39,586 nt of DNA, taken from contig NZ_JAMOKF010000018.1 of assembly GCF_023656545.1 (NCBI RefSeq), positions 1 through 39,586 of the forward strand, in the 5' to 3' direction. The DNA is from Micromonospora phytophila. Lineage in GTDB: Bacteria; Actinomycetota; Actinomycetes; Mycobacteriales; Micromonosporaceae. The notes beneath the pieces are model-generated. The model was not told the DNA's origin. It did no database searches and saw nothing but the letters and a program-made list of their open reading frames with translations. Position numbers and translations under genes: made by a program. The stretch's first letter is position 1. Each line of letters opens with the position of its first letter. Positions 31,969 to 39,201 of this stretch are shown here, piece after piece.

Positions 31969-33039
31969 TCAGGCCGGCCGGGCGGTGGTCAGCGCGAGCA
32001 GTTCCGCGACGAACTCGGCCGGGCGCTCCAGGTGCGGGCTGTGCCCGCAGCCGGGCAGGAGCACCTCGCGGTACGCACCGCCGGCCGCCGCGTACCGGTC
32101 GAGCACCGCCCGGGTCTGCCCGACCATCGGCTGCGGCGGGCAGTCCGCCTCCCCCGGCCAGCCGGGCACCACGCCCAGCGACCCTAGGTACGCCAGGTCG
32201 AACAGCGAGGTGTCCGAGACGATCACGTCGGCGTCGCCGTGGATCCAGGTGACCGGGGGCTTCCCGGCGACGGCGACCAGGTCGTCGGCGACCCGGCAGT
32301 ACGTCGGGGCGAGCGCGTTGAGCACCCCGCGCTCCCCCGGCGCGGTGCCGGGCCAGTTCGCCGAGGGCACCGCGGTGCCCGGGTAGTTGTCGTCGCCGGT
32401 GGCCGTGGAGAGGACGCTGTCCAGCAGCAGTTCCTCGTCGGCGCCGAGCGAGGCCGGATCGGCCACGTAGGCGGTCCGCAGCACGCTGCGCGGGCTGGTC
32501 GGGCCCTCCGCGCCCCGGTCACCGGCGGCCAGCCGCCGCGCGAAGTCCGCGCTGGCGGTGCCGCCGCCGGTCCCGGCGAAGTCCGCAGTGGTCGGCGTCC
32601 CGGCCAGGTCCCGGGTGCCGCCGAAGCCGTACGGCGAGACCGGCGCGGAGAGCAGCAGCCCGCCCACCCGCTCGGGGCGGTCGACCAGCAGCCGCATCGC
32701 CACTCCCCCGCCCAGTGAGTGCCCGACCACCACCGGACAGGCGTCGGCGGCGAAGAGGGACCGGTCGTCGAGGAGCGCGGCGACGTCGTCGGCGAAGTCC
32801 CGCAGCCCCCGGGTCGCGTCCACCGGGGCGGTCTCGGTGTCCCCGTAGCCGCGCAGGTCGGGCGCGACCACCCGGAGCGTGGCCGGCAGCCGCCGGACCA
32901 GCGGCTCCCAGAAGGCGGCCGACGAGCAGTTGCCGTGGATCAGCAGCACCGGTACGCCGTTCGGCGGCCCGGCCACCCGTACCGCCTGGGTGATCCCGTT
33001 CGCCGACACGATCCGCTGCCCGGTCTCCATCCGCGGCAT
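31969..33039 (-). CDS. Alpha/beta hydrolase
   Basis: This 356-residue soluble hydrolase has an oxyanion loop LLIHGNCSSAAFW, a DLRGYGDTE segment, the nucleophile elbow GHSLGG (Ser108), an acid region IHGDADVIVSD and a catalytic His in PGCGHSPHLERP. The cap region (about 130-240) is Gly/Ala/Thr-rich and longer than in minimal family members. Nearest relatives by pattern are haloperoxidase/epoxide-hydrolase-like enzymes. The substrate is unknown. There is no signal peptide. The start is uncertain: ATG at 33039 or 33030, neither with a good ribosome site. Confidence 0.8.
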   Translation of the reverse strand: MPRMETGQRIVSANGITQAVRVAGPPNGVPVLLIHGNCSSAAFWEPLVRRLPATLRVVAPDLRGYGDTETAPVDATRGLRDFADDVAALLDDRSLFAADACPVVVGHSLGGGVAMRLLVDRPERVGGLLLSAPVSPYGFGGTRDLAGTPTTADFAGTGGGTASADFARRLAAGDRGAEGPTSPRSVLRTAYVADPASLGADEELLLDSVLSTATGDDNYPGTAVPSANWPGTAPGERGVLNALAPTYCRVADDLVAVAGKPPVTWIHGDADVIVSDTSLFDLAYLGSLGVVPGWPGEADCPPQPMVGQTRAVLDRYAAAGGAYREVLLPGCGHSPHLERPAEFVAELLALTTARPA

Positions 33040-33142
33040 GCTGCCACGCGGTCACCGACGGCGTCCATGTGCCCGCCCGCCATGCTCGGCGACCAGCCGG
33101 TGTCGGCCGACCGACCGCGCGCCGCCGACCAATCGGCTTGGT

Positions 33143-33646
33143 TCAGTGGCCGCCGGAGATCGCGGCGGGCATCGACACGGCCGGGCCGCCCGAGATCGCG
33201 GCGGGCATCGGCATAGCCGGGCCGCCCGGGGCGGACGGCGCGATGGCCGGCGTCGCCAGCGGCAGCGGCAGGGTCGGCCGGTGGTCGCGCCGGGGCGGGC
33301 CGAAGCTCAGCCCCACCGGGTCGGTACGTGCCACACCCGGGTCGAAGAAGCGCAGCTCCGTGCGACCCAACCGGATCACGTCGCCGTCGGCGAGCTGCTC
33401 GACGCCGGTGATCCGCCGGTCGTTGCGCCAGGTGCCGTTGGTGGAGTCCAGATCGGCCAGCGACACCCCCTCACCGGTCAGCCACACCTCGGCGTGCCGC
33501 CGGCTGAGGTGCGCGTCGTGGACCACGATGTCGGCGGTCGGTGCCCGGCCGATCACCTGCCGCGTCGAGCCGAGCCGGAAGCTCTGCCCCCGCATCGGCC
33601 CGCCGGACACCGTCAGCAACGGCATCAGTTCCGGATGTTCCTCCAT
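33143..33646 (-). CDS. FHA-domain phosphothreonine-binding protein
   Basis: This 167-residue protein has an FHA domain (about 10-100) that binds phosphothreonine peptides. Conserved points are Gly33-Arg34 (VIGRAPTAD), Ser48 and His51 (HLSRRHAEV) and Asn70-Gly71 (DSTNGTW). The C-terminal 60 residues are Pro/Ala-rich and end in two copies of a 12-residue unit (GGPAVSMPAAIS). I chose the ATG at 33646 because GGAGGG sits nine bases upstream; the open frame 100 residues longer has no protein-like features. It lacks the N-terminal TxxTS-type phosphosite of GarA, so control of the GDH at 5.3 kb is not indicated. No Ser/Thr kinase is nearby. Confidence 0.85.
   Translation of the reverse strand: MEEHPELMPLLTVSGGPMRGQSFRLGSTRQVIGRAPTADIVVHDAHLSRRHAEVWLTGEGVSLADLDSTNGTWRNDRRITGVEQLADGDVIRLGRTELRFFDPGVARTDPVGLSFGPPRRDHRPTLPLPLATPAIAPSAPGGPAMPMPAAISGGPAVSMPAAISGGH
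33150..33221 (+). repeat. 36-bp tandem duplication in the FHA gene tail
   Basis: Two near-identical 36-base units, each beginning near GAGATCGCGGCGGGCATCG, encode the repeated 12-residue unit at the C-terminus of the FHA protein. Confidence 0.75.
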
Positions 33647-33996
33647 GGACAGTCGCCCTCCACCCGCACGGTCACCCCGTGCGCCAGCCTGCCACCAGAC
33701 GGTAGTCGGCTCCACCGCCGAGTGGTCATCTCCGCGCCCCCGGCCGGCCACCTTCCGTTCGACATGTTCAACCTCCGACCGCGGGAGACCGTCACGCCAC
33801 CGGGTCCGGCCGGTCGGCGCCGGACACCGGTCCGGCCCTTCGCCCGGTTGCACGGCGCCCGTCCCCCGCGCGTTCACCGTCGGCCGGCACCCGAGCCGTT
33901 CGGCCGACCGACGGCTCCCGCGTCCGGCGGACGGCGGCGCCGTCACCGGCGCTCACGGCCCTACCGGTGAGTAATCCTCGGGTCTAGACTTCCGCC
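33647..33996. other. 350-bp divergent promoter region, no gene seen
   Basis: Lies between the FHA gene and the aldehyde dehydrogenase gene. Frames through it look like GC-driven shadows. It contains the TAGACT hexamer of the dehydrogenase and a possible minus-strand TACCGT hexamer near 33699. Confidence 0.5.
33985..33990 (+). promoter_or_regulatory. Probable -10 hexamer TAGACT of a leaderless gene
   Basis: TAGACT fits TANNNT and ends six bases before the aldehyde dehydrogenase ATG, with no ribosome site between. Transcription would start at or next to the A of ATG. No clear -35 is visible. Confidence 0.55.
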
Positions 33997-35493
33997 ATGA
34001 CGGCTGTGCATGTCCCGGGTACCCCGGTCATCGAGGACGGTCGACTGGTGTCGACGAGCCCGGCGACCGGAGCGGAGGCCGGGCGCCTGCCGCTCGCCAC
34101 CGCGGCCGACGTCGCGCTGGCGGTCGACCGGGCCCGCGCCGCGAGCCAGTGGTGGGCCGGGCTCGGCTTCACCGGGCGTCGGGCGCGGCTGCTGCGCTGG
34201 CGCGCCCTGCTCGCCCAACGCATCGAGCAGCTCGCCGAGCTGGTGCACCTCGAGGGCGGCAAGCCGGTGGCCGACGCCGTCGTGGAGATCGTCACCGCCG
34301 TCGAGCACGTCGACTGGGCCGCCCGCAACGCCCGCCGGGTGCTGGGCCCGCGACGGGTCCGGTCGCGGCTCGTCCTGGCCGAGTTCTCCGCCCACCTCGA
34401 ATACCAGCCGTACGGGGTGGTCGGCGTGATCGGCCCGTGGAACTACCCGGTCTTCACCCCGATCGGCTCCGCCGCGTACGCGCTGGCGGCGGGGAACACG
34501 GTGGTGCTGAAGCCCAGCGAGTACACCCCGGCCGTCGGTCAGTGGCTGGTCGACACGTTCGCCGAGGTGGTGCCCGAGCAGCCGGTGTTCACCGCCGTGC
34601 ACGGGCTCGGCGACGTCGGCGCCGCGCTCTGCCGCTCCGGGGTGGACAAGCTCGCCTTCACCGGCTCCACCGCGACCGCCAAGAAGGTGATGGCGGCCTG
34701 CGCCGAGTCACTGACGCCGGTGCTGCTGGAGGCCGGCGGCAAGGACGCGATGATCGTCGACAGCGACGCCGATCTGGACGCCGCCGCCGAGGCGTGCGTC
34801 TGGGGCGCGCTGACCAACGCCGGCCAGACCTGCATCGGCATCGAGCGGGTCTACGCGGTCGAGCCGGTCTTCGACGCCTTCGTCGGCAAGGTGGTCGAGC
34901 GGGCCGGCCGGCTGACCGTCGGCGCGGACGACGCCGACATCGGCCCGATCACCATGCCGAGCCAGCTCGACGTGATCCGCCGGCACATCGACGACGCGCT
35001 GGCCCGGGGCGGCCGGGCGGTGCTCGGCGGCACGGACGCCGTGCAGCCGCCGTACGTGCGGCCGACCGTGCTGGTGGACGTCCCCGAGGACTCTGCGGCC
35101 GTCCGCGAGGAGACCTTCGGGCCGACCCTTACCATCAACCGGGTCCGCGACGCCGACGAGGCCGTCGCGCGGGCCAACGCCCTGTCGTACGGCCTGGGGG
35201 GTTCGGTCTTCGGCCGGCGGCGCGCGGTGGCGATCGCCCGGCGGCTGCGCTCGGGGATGGCGTCGGTCAACTCGGCCCTGACCTTCGCCGGGATGTCCAC
35301 GCTGCCGTTCGGCGGCGTGGGCGACTCGGGCTTCGGCCGCATCCACGGCGAGGACGGGCTGCGCGAGTTCGGCCGGCCCAAGGCGATCACCCGGCGGCGG
35401 GCCCGCTCGCTGCTGCCCTCGACGACCTTCGAGCGGACGCCGGCGGACATCGCCCGGCTTGTGAGGGCCATCAAGGTGATGTACGGGAGGTGA
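33997..35493 (+). CDS. Aldehyde dehydrogenase (NAD(P)-dependent)
   Basis: This 498-residue ALDH-superfamily enzyme oxidises an aldehyde to the acid. Motifs are GPWNYP (147-152), Lys172 in VVLKPSEYTP, Glu245 in LLEAGGKD and the catalytic Cys279 in NAGQTCIG. The C-terminal SLLPSTTFERTPADIARLVRAIKVMYG tail resembles class-3-like and fatty-aldehyde members, which sit on membranes through the C-terminus. The substrate is not determinable. The ATG at 33997 appears leaderless. A methyltransferase gene follows after a 68-base gap. Confidence 0.88.
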   Translation: MTAVHVPGTPVIEDGRLVSTSPATGAEAGRLPLATAADVALAVDRARAASQWWAGLGFTGRRARLLRWRALLAQRIEQLAELVHLEGGKPVADAVVEIVTAVEHVDWAARNARRVLGPRRVRSRLVLAEFSAHLEYQPYGVVGVIGPWNYPVFTPIGSAAYALAAGNTVVLKPSEYTPAVGQWLVDTFAEVVPEQPVFTAVHGLGDVGAALCRSGVDKLAFTGSTATAKKVMAACAESLTPVLLEAGGKDAMIVDSDADLDAAAEACVWGALTNAGQTCIGIERVYAVEPVFDAFVGKVVERAGRLTVGADDADIGPITMPSQLDVIRRHIDDALARGGRAVLGGTDAVQPPYVRPTVLVDVPEDSAAVREETFGPTLTINRVRDADEAVARANALSYGLGGSVFGRRRAVAIARRLRSGMASVNSALTFAGMSTLPFGGVGDSGFGRIHGEDGLREFGRPKAITRRRARSLLPSTTFERTPADIARLVRAIKVMYGR

Positions 35494-35548
35494 CTGTCGG
35501 ATAACTGATCACGACCTCCCCCACATATGCCCATCGTGGTGGGAGCGG

Positions 35549-35554
35549 TACATT
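35549..35554 (+). promoter_or_regulatory. Probable -10 hexamer TACATT of a leaderless gene
   Basis: TACATT ends seven bases before the methyltransferase ATG at 35562, with an A-rich initiation site (GTTAAATG) and no ribosome site. Confidence 0.5.
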
Positions 35555-35561
35555 GCGTTAA

Positions 35562-36221
35562 ATGGGCCCCCATCGATTGCGCTTCCACCTCGTCGACAGC
35601 GAGCGGTCGTGGAGCGCACGGCAGCGACGCCGTCGCGCCGACTGGCTGGCGCAGACCTTTCCCGACCTGCCGCGGATGCACGTCATCGACCTGGGCGGCC
35701 GGCTGGGCACCTGGACCAGGGCCGCCGTGCGACCCGCCCGCGTACACGTGGTCAATCTGGAGCAACCGCCCGCGGAGATCCCGGATTGGGCGGAGGCCGA
35801 CCGGGGCGACGCCTGCGACCTGCCGGCCCGGATCGCCGGCCGCCGCTACGACCTGGTCTTCTCCAACTCCGTGCTGGAACACGTCGGCGGGCACGAACGG
35901 CGGTTGCGCTTCGCCGACACCGTGCGCTCTTTCGCCGACCGGCACTGGGTGCAGACCCCCTACCGCTACTTCCCGATCGAGCCGCACTGGATCGCCCCGG
36001 GGATGCAGTTCCTCCCGGTACGGCTGCGCACCGCGCTGGCCCGTCGCTGGCCCCTGGGGCACAAGCCCACCCGCAGCCACGAGGCGGCCATCCACCAGGT
36101 GCTCTGGACGGAACTGCTGGACCGCTCGCAGATGCGGCACTACTTTCCCGACTCGCGCATCCTGGTCGAACGGCTGGCCGGCCTGCCCAAGTCGCTGATC
36201 GCGATCCGCGCCGACGGCTGA
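35562..36221 (+). CDS. Class I SAM-dependent methyltransferase
   Basis: This 219-residue protein has SAM motif I as VIDLGGRLGTW (41-51), an acidic end of strand 2 in VVNLEQPP, a DACDLPARI segment, and motif IV/post-I DLVFSNSVLEHVGGHERR (about 97-114). This is the Methyltransf_11-like pattern. The lower half is rich in aromatic and basic residues (WVQTPYRYFPIEPHW). The substrate is unknown; similar proteins often accompany glycan or nucleotide-sugar genes, but none are adjacent here. Convergent with nucS, 25 bases away. Confidence 0.8.
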   Translation: MGPHRLRFHLVDSERSWSARQRRRRADWLAQTFPDLPRMHVIDLGGRLGTWTRAAVRPARVHVVNLEQPPAEIPDWAEADRGDACDLPARIAGRRYDLVFSNSVLEHVGGHERRLRFADTVRSFADRHWVQTPYRYFPIEPHWIAPGMQFLPVRLRTALARRWPLGHKPTRSHEAAIHQVLWTELLDRSQMRHYFPDSRILVERLAGLPKSLIAIRADG

Positions 36222-36246
36222 GGCACCGTCCGGCGGCGCGGGGGCG

Positions 36247-36906
36247 TCAGAAGAGGGTCAGCTCGTCGCGTTCGATGCCGCGCAGCTTGTCGTAGTCGAC
36301 CACGACGCAGCGGATGCCCCGGTCGGTGGCGAGCACCCGGGCCTGCGGCTTGATCTCCTGAGCGGCGAAGACGCCGGCGACCGGGGCGAGCAGCGGGTCG
36401 CGGTTCATCAGTTCCAGGTAGCGGGTGAGCTGCTCCACTCCGTCGATGTCCCCGCGCCGCTTCACCTCGACGGCGACGGCGCCGGAGCTGGCGTCCCGGC
36501 AGAGCAGGTCGACCGGGCCGATCGCCGTCATGTACTCGCGGCGGACCAGGGTGAAGCCGGTGCCGAGCGTCTCCGGGTTGGCCGCGAGCAGCTCCTGCAG
36601 GTGCGCCTCGACGCCGTCCTTGCGCAGGCCCGGGTCGATCCCCAGCTCGTAGGAGGTGTCCTGGAAGATCTCCTCCAGGGTGATCCGCAGCTCCTCGCCG
36701 GCCTTGTTGACCACCCGCCAGACCCCGGGGGCCTCCTCCAGCCGGCACGGCGGGCTCATCCAGTTGAGCGGCTTGTACGCCCGGTCGTCGGCATGGATCG
36801 ACACCGACCCGTCCGCCTTCACCATCAACAACCGGGTGGCCGGCGGCAGGTGGGCCGAGAGCCGTCCGACATAGTCCACCGAGCACTTCGCAATGACCAA
36901 CCGCAC
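36247..36906 (-). CDS. nucS: Mismatch-specific endonuclease NucS (EndoMS)
   Basis: This 219-residue nuclease replaces MutS/MutL mismatch repair in actinobacteria and archaea by cutting both strands at mismatches. The N-terminal DNA-binding domain begins [16 protein letters not shown]; the RecB-like C-terminal domain has Asp133 (GPVDLLCRD), Glu147 and Lys149 (AVEVKRRG) and Gln159/Tyr163. The C-terminus DELTLF is the sliding-clamp-binding motif. I chose the GTG at 36906, the usual NucS start; a longer frame to 36951 has no support. Six bases upstream on the minus strand is TACCCT, so the mRNA is probably leaderless. Divergent from the DUF4126 gene by 71 bp. Confidence 0.93.
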   Translation of the reverse strand: MRLVIAKCSVDYVGRLSAHLPPATRLLMVKADGSVSIHADDRAYKPLNWMSPPCRLEEAPGVWRVVNKAGEELRITLEEIFQDTSYELGIDPGLRKDGVEAHLQELLAANPETLGTGFTLVRREYMTAIGPVDLLCRDASSGAVAVEVKRRGDIDGVEQLTRYLELMNRDPLLAPVAGVFAAQEIKPQARVLATDRGIRCVVVDYDKLRGIERDELTLF

Positions 36907-36912
36907 CCGACG

Positions 36913-36918
36913 AGGGTA
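36913..36918 (-). promoter_or_regulatory. Probable -10 hexamer TACCCT of leaderless nucS
   Basis: On the minus strand TACCCT (TANNNT) ends six bases before the GTG start. No ribosome site is present. Confidence 0.5.
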
Positions 36919-36977
36919 GCGGAGACCCCGGCCGTCGCCACCGAGCGGCACTGGCGCGCCGGTGGGATGCTGAAACC

Positions 36978-37595
36978 GTGCTCGAAGTTCTCACCGGTAC
37001 CGGTCTCGCCGCCTCCGCGGGGCTGAACGCCTACATTCCCCTGCTCACCATGGGGCTGCTGGCCCGCTACACCAGCCTGATCGACCTTCCCGCCGGCTGG
37101 CAGTGGCTCGGCAACGGCTGGGTGATCGGCATCCTGGCGGTGCTGCTCGCCGTCGAGGTCGTCGCCGACAAGGTCCCGGTGGTCGACCACGTCAACGATG
37201 TGGTGCAGACCGTGGTCCGCCCCACCGCGGGCGGGCTGGCCTTCGGCGCCGGCTCGTCGTCGGAGACGGTCACGGTGACCGACCCGGGGAGCTTCTTCTC
37301 CTCCCACCAGTGGGTCCCGGTGGTGACCGGGGTGCTCATCGCCTTCGGCGTGCACCTGCTGAAGTCCGCCGCCCGACCGGTCATCAACGCCACCACGGCC
37401 GGGGTCGGCGCACCGGTGGCGAGCACCGCCGAGGACGCGACCAGCGTGGTCATGTCGGTGGTGGCGATCCTCCTGCCGGTGCTGGTGCTGGCGTTCCTGC
37501 TCGGGCTGGTCGCCTTCCTCTTCTGGTTCCTGCGCCGCCGCTCCGACCGCCGCCGGGAACGCCAGGCCGCGCGGGCCGCCGGCTTCCGCGTCTGA
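36978..37595 (+). CDS. DUF4126 membrane protein
   Basis: This 205-residue integral membrane protein of the DUF4126 family starts [23 protein letters not shown] and has about four hydrophobic segments (10-30, 48-62, 112-126, 155-180), then a basic tail ([11 protein letters not shown]). The motif [22 protein letters not shown] is a family hallmark. No function is established. The GTG at 36978 lacks a ribosome site and follows GATGCT by six bases, so it may be leaderless. It is divergent from nucS and ends in a strong hairpin. Confidence 0.82.
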   Translation: MLEVLTGTGLAASAGLNAYIPLLTMGLLARYTSLIDLPAGWQWLGNGWVIGILAVLLAVEVVADKVPVVDHVNDVVQTVVRPTAGGLAFGAGSSSETVTVTDPGSFFSSHQWVPVVTGVLIAFGVHLLKSAARPVINATTAGVGAPVASTAEDATSVVMSVVAILLPVLVLAFLLGLVAFLFWFLRRRSDRRRERQAARAAGFRV

Positions 37596-37628
37596 CCGTC
37601 CGCGCCGCACCGCTCCTCGCGCGCGAAC

Positions 37629-37668
37629 GCCGCTGGCCGGCACCCCACCCCGGATGCCGGCCAGCGGC
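37629..37668 (+). terminator. Terminator after the DUF4126 gene
   Basis: A perfect 14-bp stem (GCCGCTGGCCGGCA and complement) with a 12-base loop, 33 bases past the stop. No T-run. Confidence 0.7.
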
Positions 37669-37712
37669 TTCGCCACGCCACGCACCCCGCCGTCTCGCAC
37701 TTCGCCGTCTCG

Positions 37713-37775
37713 TGATCGGTTGATGGAAAACGGTTCCCGGACACCCCTTGGCAACGGTTCTCCATCAACTGATCA
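37713..37775 (+). repeat. 63-bp inverted repeat upstream of the deacetylase gene
   Basis: Arms 37713-37735 and 37753-37775 pair over 23 positions with one G-U and two mismatches (core GTTGATGGA), around a 17-base loop. It is AT-richer than its surroundings. It lies 50 bp before the start of the CE4 gene, after a separate terminator, so an operator or 5' regulatory hairpin is plausible. Confidence 0.7.
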
Positions 37776-37825
37776 TGAATCCGCCCGGCCCCCACAGAGC
37801 GGGGCCGCACTGCGATCATCTTGCG

Positions 37826-38773
37826 GTGTCCGTGAAGATCGCCCGCGTTCCGCTCGCCGCGACCCTCGCCGCCGTCGTCGGCGCGGTTGCCCTGCTCGCC
37901 GGCCCGGTCCCGCTCCGCTCGCCGGCGAACGCCCGCGTCGTCTGGATGCCGGGAACGCCGCCCGCTCCACCGGGGACCGGGACTCCCCCGCCGCCCGCCG
38001 CCACCCCCGGGACGCCGGCCCCCGCGACGACGGGATCCCCGGCGACGCGGAACGGCACCTCGGCCGCCGTCCCGGGCGCGACCCCGCCCGGCACCCGGCC
38101 ATCCGTGGTCGACCACGGCCCGCGTACGGGGAACAAGGTGGCGCTCACCTTCGACGCGGACATGACCGACGCGATGCGGTACCAGTTGCGCAGCGGCGCG
38201 GTGCGGTCGTACGCGAACCTGAAGATCATCGAGCTGCTGGAACGGGAGCGGGTGCCGGCCACCTTCTTCCTCACCGGCAAGTGGGTCGAGCAATATCCGA
38301 CGGTGACCCGGCGGCTCGCCACCAACCCGCGCTTCGAGCTGGCCAACCACACCTACGGCCACCTGGCCTTCACGCCGGACTGCTACGGCCTGCCCCGGAT
38401 CCCCGAGCGGGAGATGACCGCCGACGTGGCCCGGACGTTCGACGTGGTGTCCGCGTACGGCGGGCGGCAGACCCGGTACTTCCGCTTCCCCGGGCTCTGC
38501 CACGACCGGACGGCGCTCACCGCGCTGGCGCCGCTGGGACTGACGGTGGTGGACGGCGACGTGATCAGCGGGGACCCGTTCGCGACCTCGTGGCGGCCGA
38601 TCGTGCGCGCGGTGCTGGCGGGCGTACGCCCCGGCTCGGTGATCGTCCTGCACGTGACGGAGGCGAACGCCGCGATGACCGACGAGGCGCTGCCGCACAT
38701 CCTGGCGGGGCTGGCCGAACGGGGGCTGACGCCCGCTCCGCTCTCCGAGGTGCTGGGGCCCACCGGGCGGTGA
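37826..38773 (+). CDS. Secreted/anchored polysaccharide deacetylase (CE4, NodB domain)
   Basis: This 315-residue extracellular enzyme would remove acetyl groups from peptidoglycan, chitin or another polysaccharide. An N-terminal signal anchor (5-30) and a Pro/Thr/Gly-rich linker (41-93) precede the NodB domain. Motif 1 is ALTFDADMTD (Asp110, Asp112), motif 2 NHTYGH (His175, His179), motif 3 RFPGLCHD (220-227), motif 4 VVDGDVISGDPF and motif 5 VIVLHVTE. Motif 1 is TFDAD rather than the common TFDDG. I chose the GTG at 37826: GATCAT ends six bases upstream and no ribosome site is seen; GTG at 37832 is an alternative. The longer frame to 37748 would start inside the inverted repeat. Confidence 0.85.
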   Translation: MSVKIARVPLAATLAAVVGAVALLAGPVPLRSPANARVVWMPGTPPAPPGTGTPPPPAATPGTPAPATTGSPATRNGTSAAVPGATPPGTRPSVVDHGPRTGNKVALTFDADMTDAMRYQLRSGAVRSYANLKIIELLERERVPATFFLTGKWVEQYPTVTRRLATNPRFELANHTYGHLAFTPDCYGLPRIPEREMTADVARTFDVVSAYGGRQTRYFRFPGLCHDRTALTALAPLGLTVVDGDVISGDPFATSWRPIVRAVLAGVRPGSVIVLHVTEANAAMTDEALPHILAGLAERGLTPAPLSEVLGPTGR

Positions 38774-38832
38774 CGCCACCCGTCCGGGGAAGCGGAACTG
38801 GGGAACCACGGGAACGTGAAACCACAAAAGCC

Positions 38833-38838
38833 TAAAAT
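38833..38838 (+). promoter_or_regulatory. -10-like TAAAAT upstream of the DUF1540 gene
   Basis: TAAAAT is the best sigma-A-type -10 hexamer seen in this window. GGGAAC lies 17 bases upstream in the -35 position. A GAGGAGG ribosome site follows before the ATG at 38866, so this gene, unlike several neighbours, has a leader. Confidence 0.45.
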
Positions 38839-38865
38839 CGGGGCAAGACTCTAGAGGAGGTCGGC

Positions 38866-39165
38866 ATGACCGCAGCGATAGAGATGCCCCGCGTACAGGA
38901 GTGCGTGGTCACGGCGTGTTCGTACAACGAGACCAGCGACTGCCACGCCTTCGCCATCACGATCGGCAGCATGGACCACGCGCACTGTCACACCTTCGTC
39001 GAGCTGCCCACGATCCGGGGCGGGGTGGACGGCCTGACCGCCCAGGTCGGCGCCTGCCAGCGCGCCGACTGCCGGCACAACGCCCAGTTGGAGTGCCACG
39101 CGCCGTCGATCCGGGTCGGCCCCGACAACGACATGGCCGACTGCATGACCTACGTCGTGCGCTGA
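38866..39165 (+). CDS. Double DUF1540 cysteine-rich protein
   Basis: This 99-residue cytosolic protein holds two tandem copies of the DUF1540 motif. Copy 1 is VQECVVTACSYNETSDCHA, then CHTF; copy 2 is VGACQRADCRHNAQLECHA, then CMTY. Each copy contributes four Cys, spaced C-x4-C-x6-C and one further on, so metal (probably zinc) binding is likely. Function is unknown in the family. The ATG at 38866 follows GAGGAGG by five bases. It is a stand-alone gene between the deacetylase and the B12-binding gene. Confidence 0.85.
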   Translation: MTAAIEMPRVQECVVTACSYNETSDCHAFAITIGSMDHAHCHTFVELPTIRGGVDGLTAQVGACQRADCRHNAQLECHAPSIRVGPDNDMADCMTYVVR

Positions 39166-39201
39166 CCCCGCCGGCCGGGCGCGCCGCGGCGGCGGCACGC
39201 C

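Noticed and set aside
33143..33646. FHA protein as GarA, the inhibitor of NAD-GDH
   Set aside because: The N-terminal threonine phosphosite of GarA is absent and the protein has a Pro-rich repeat tail; it is also far from the GDH gene.
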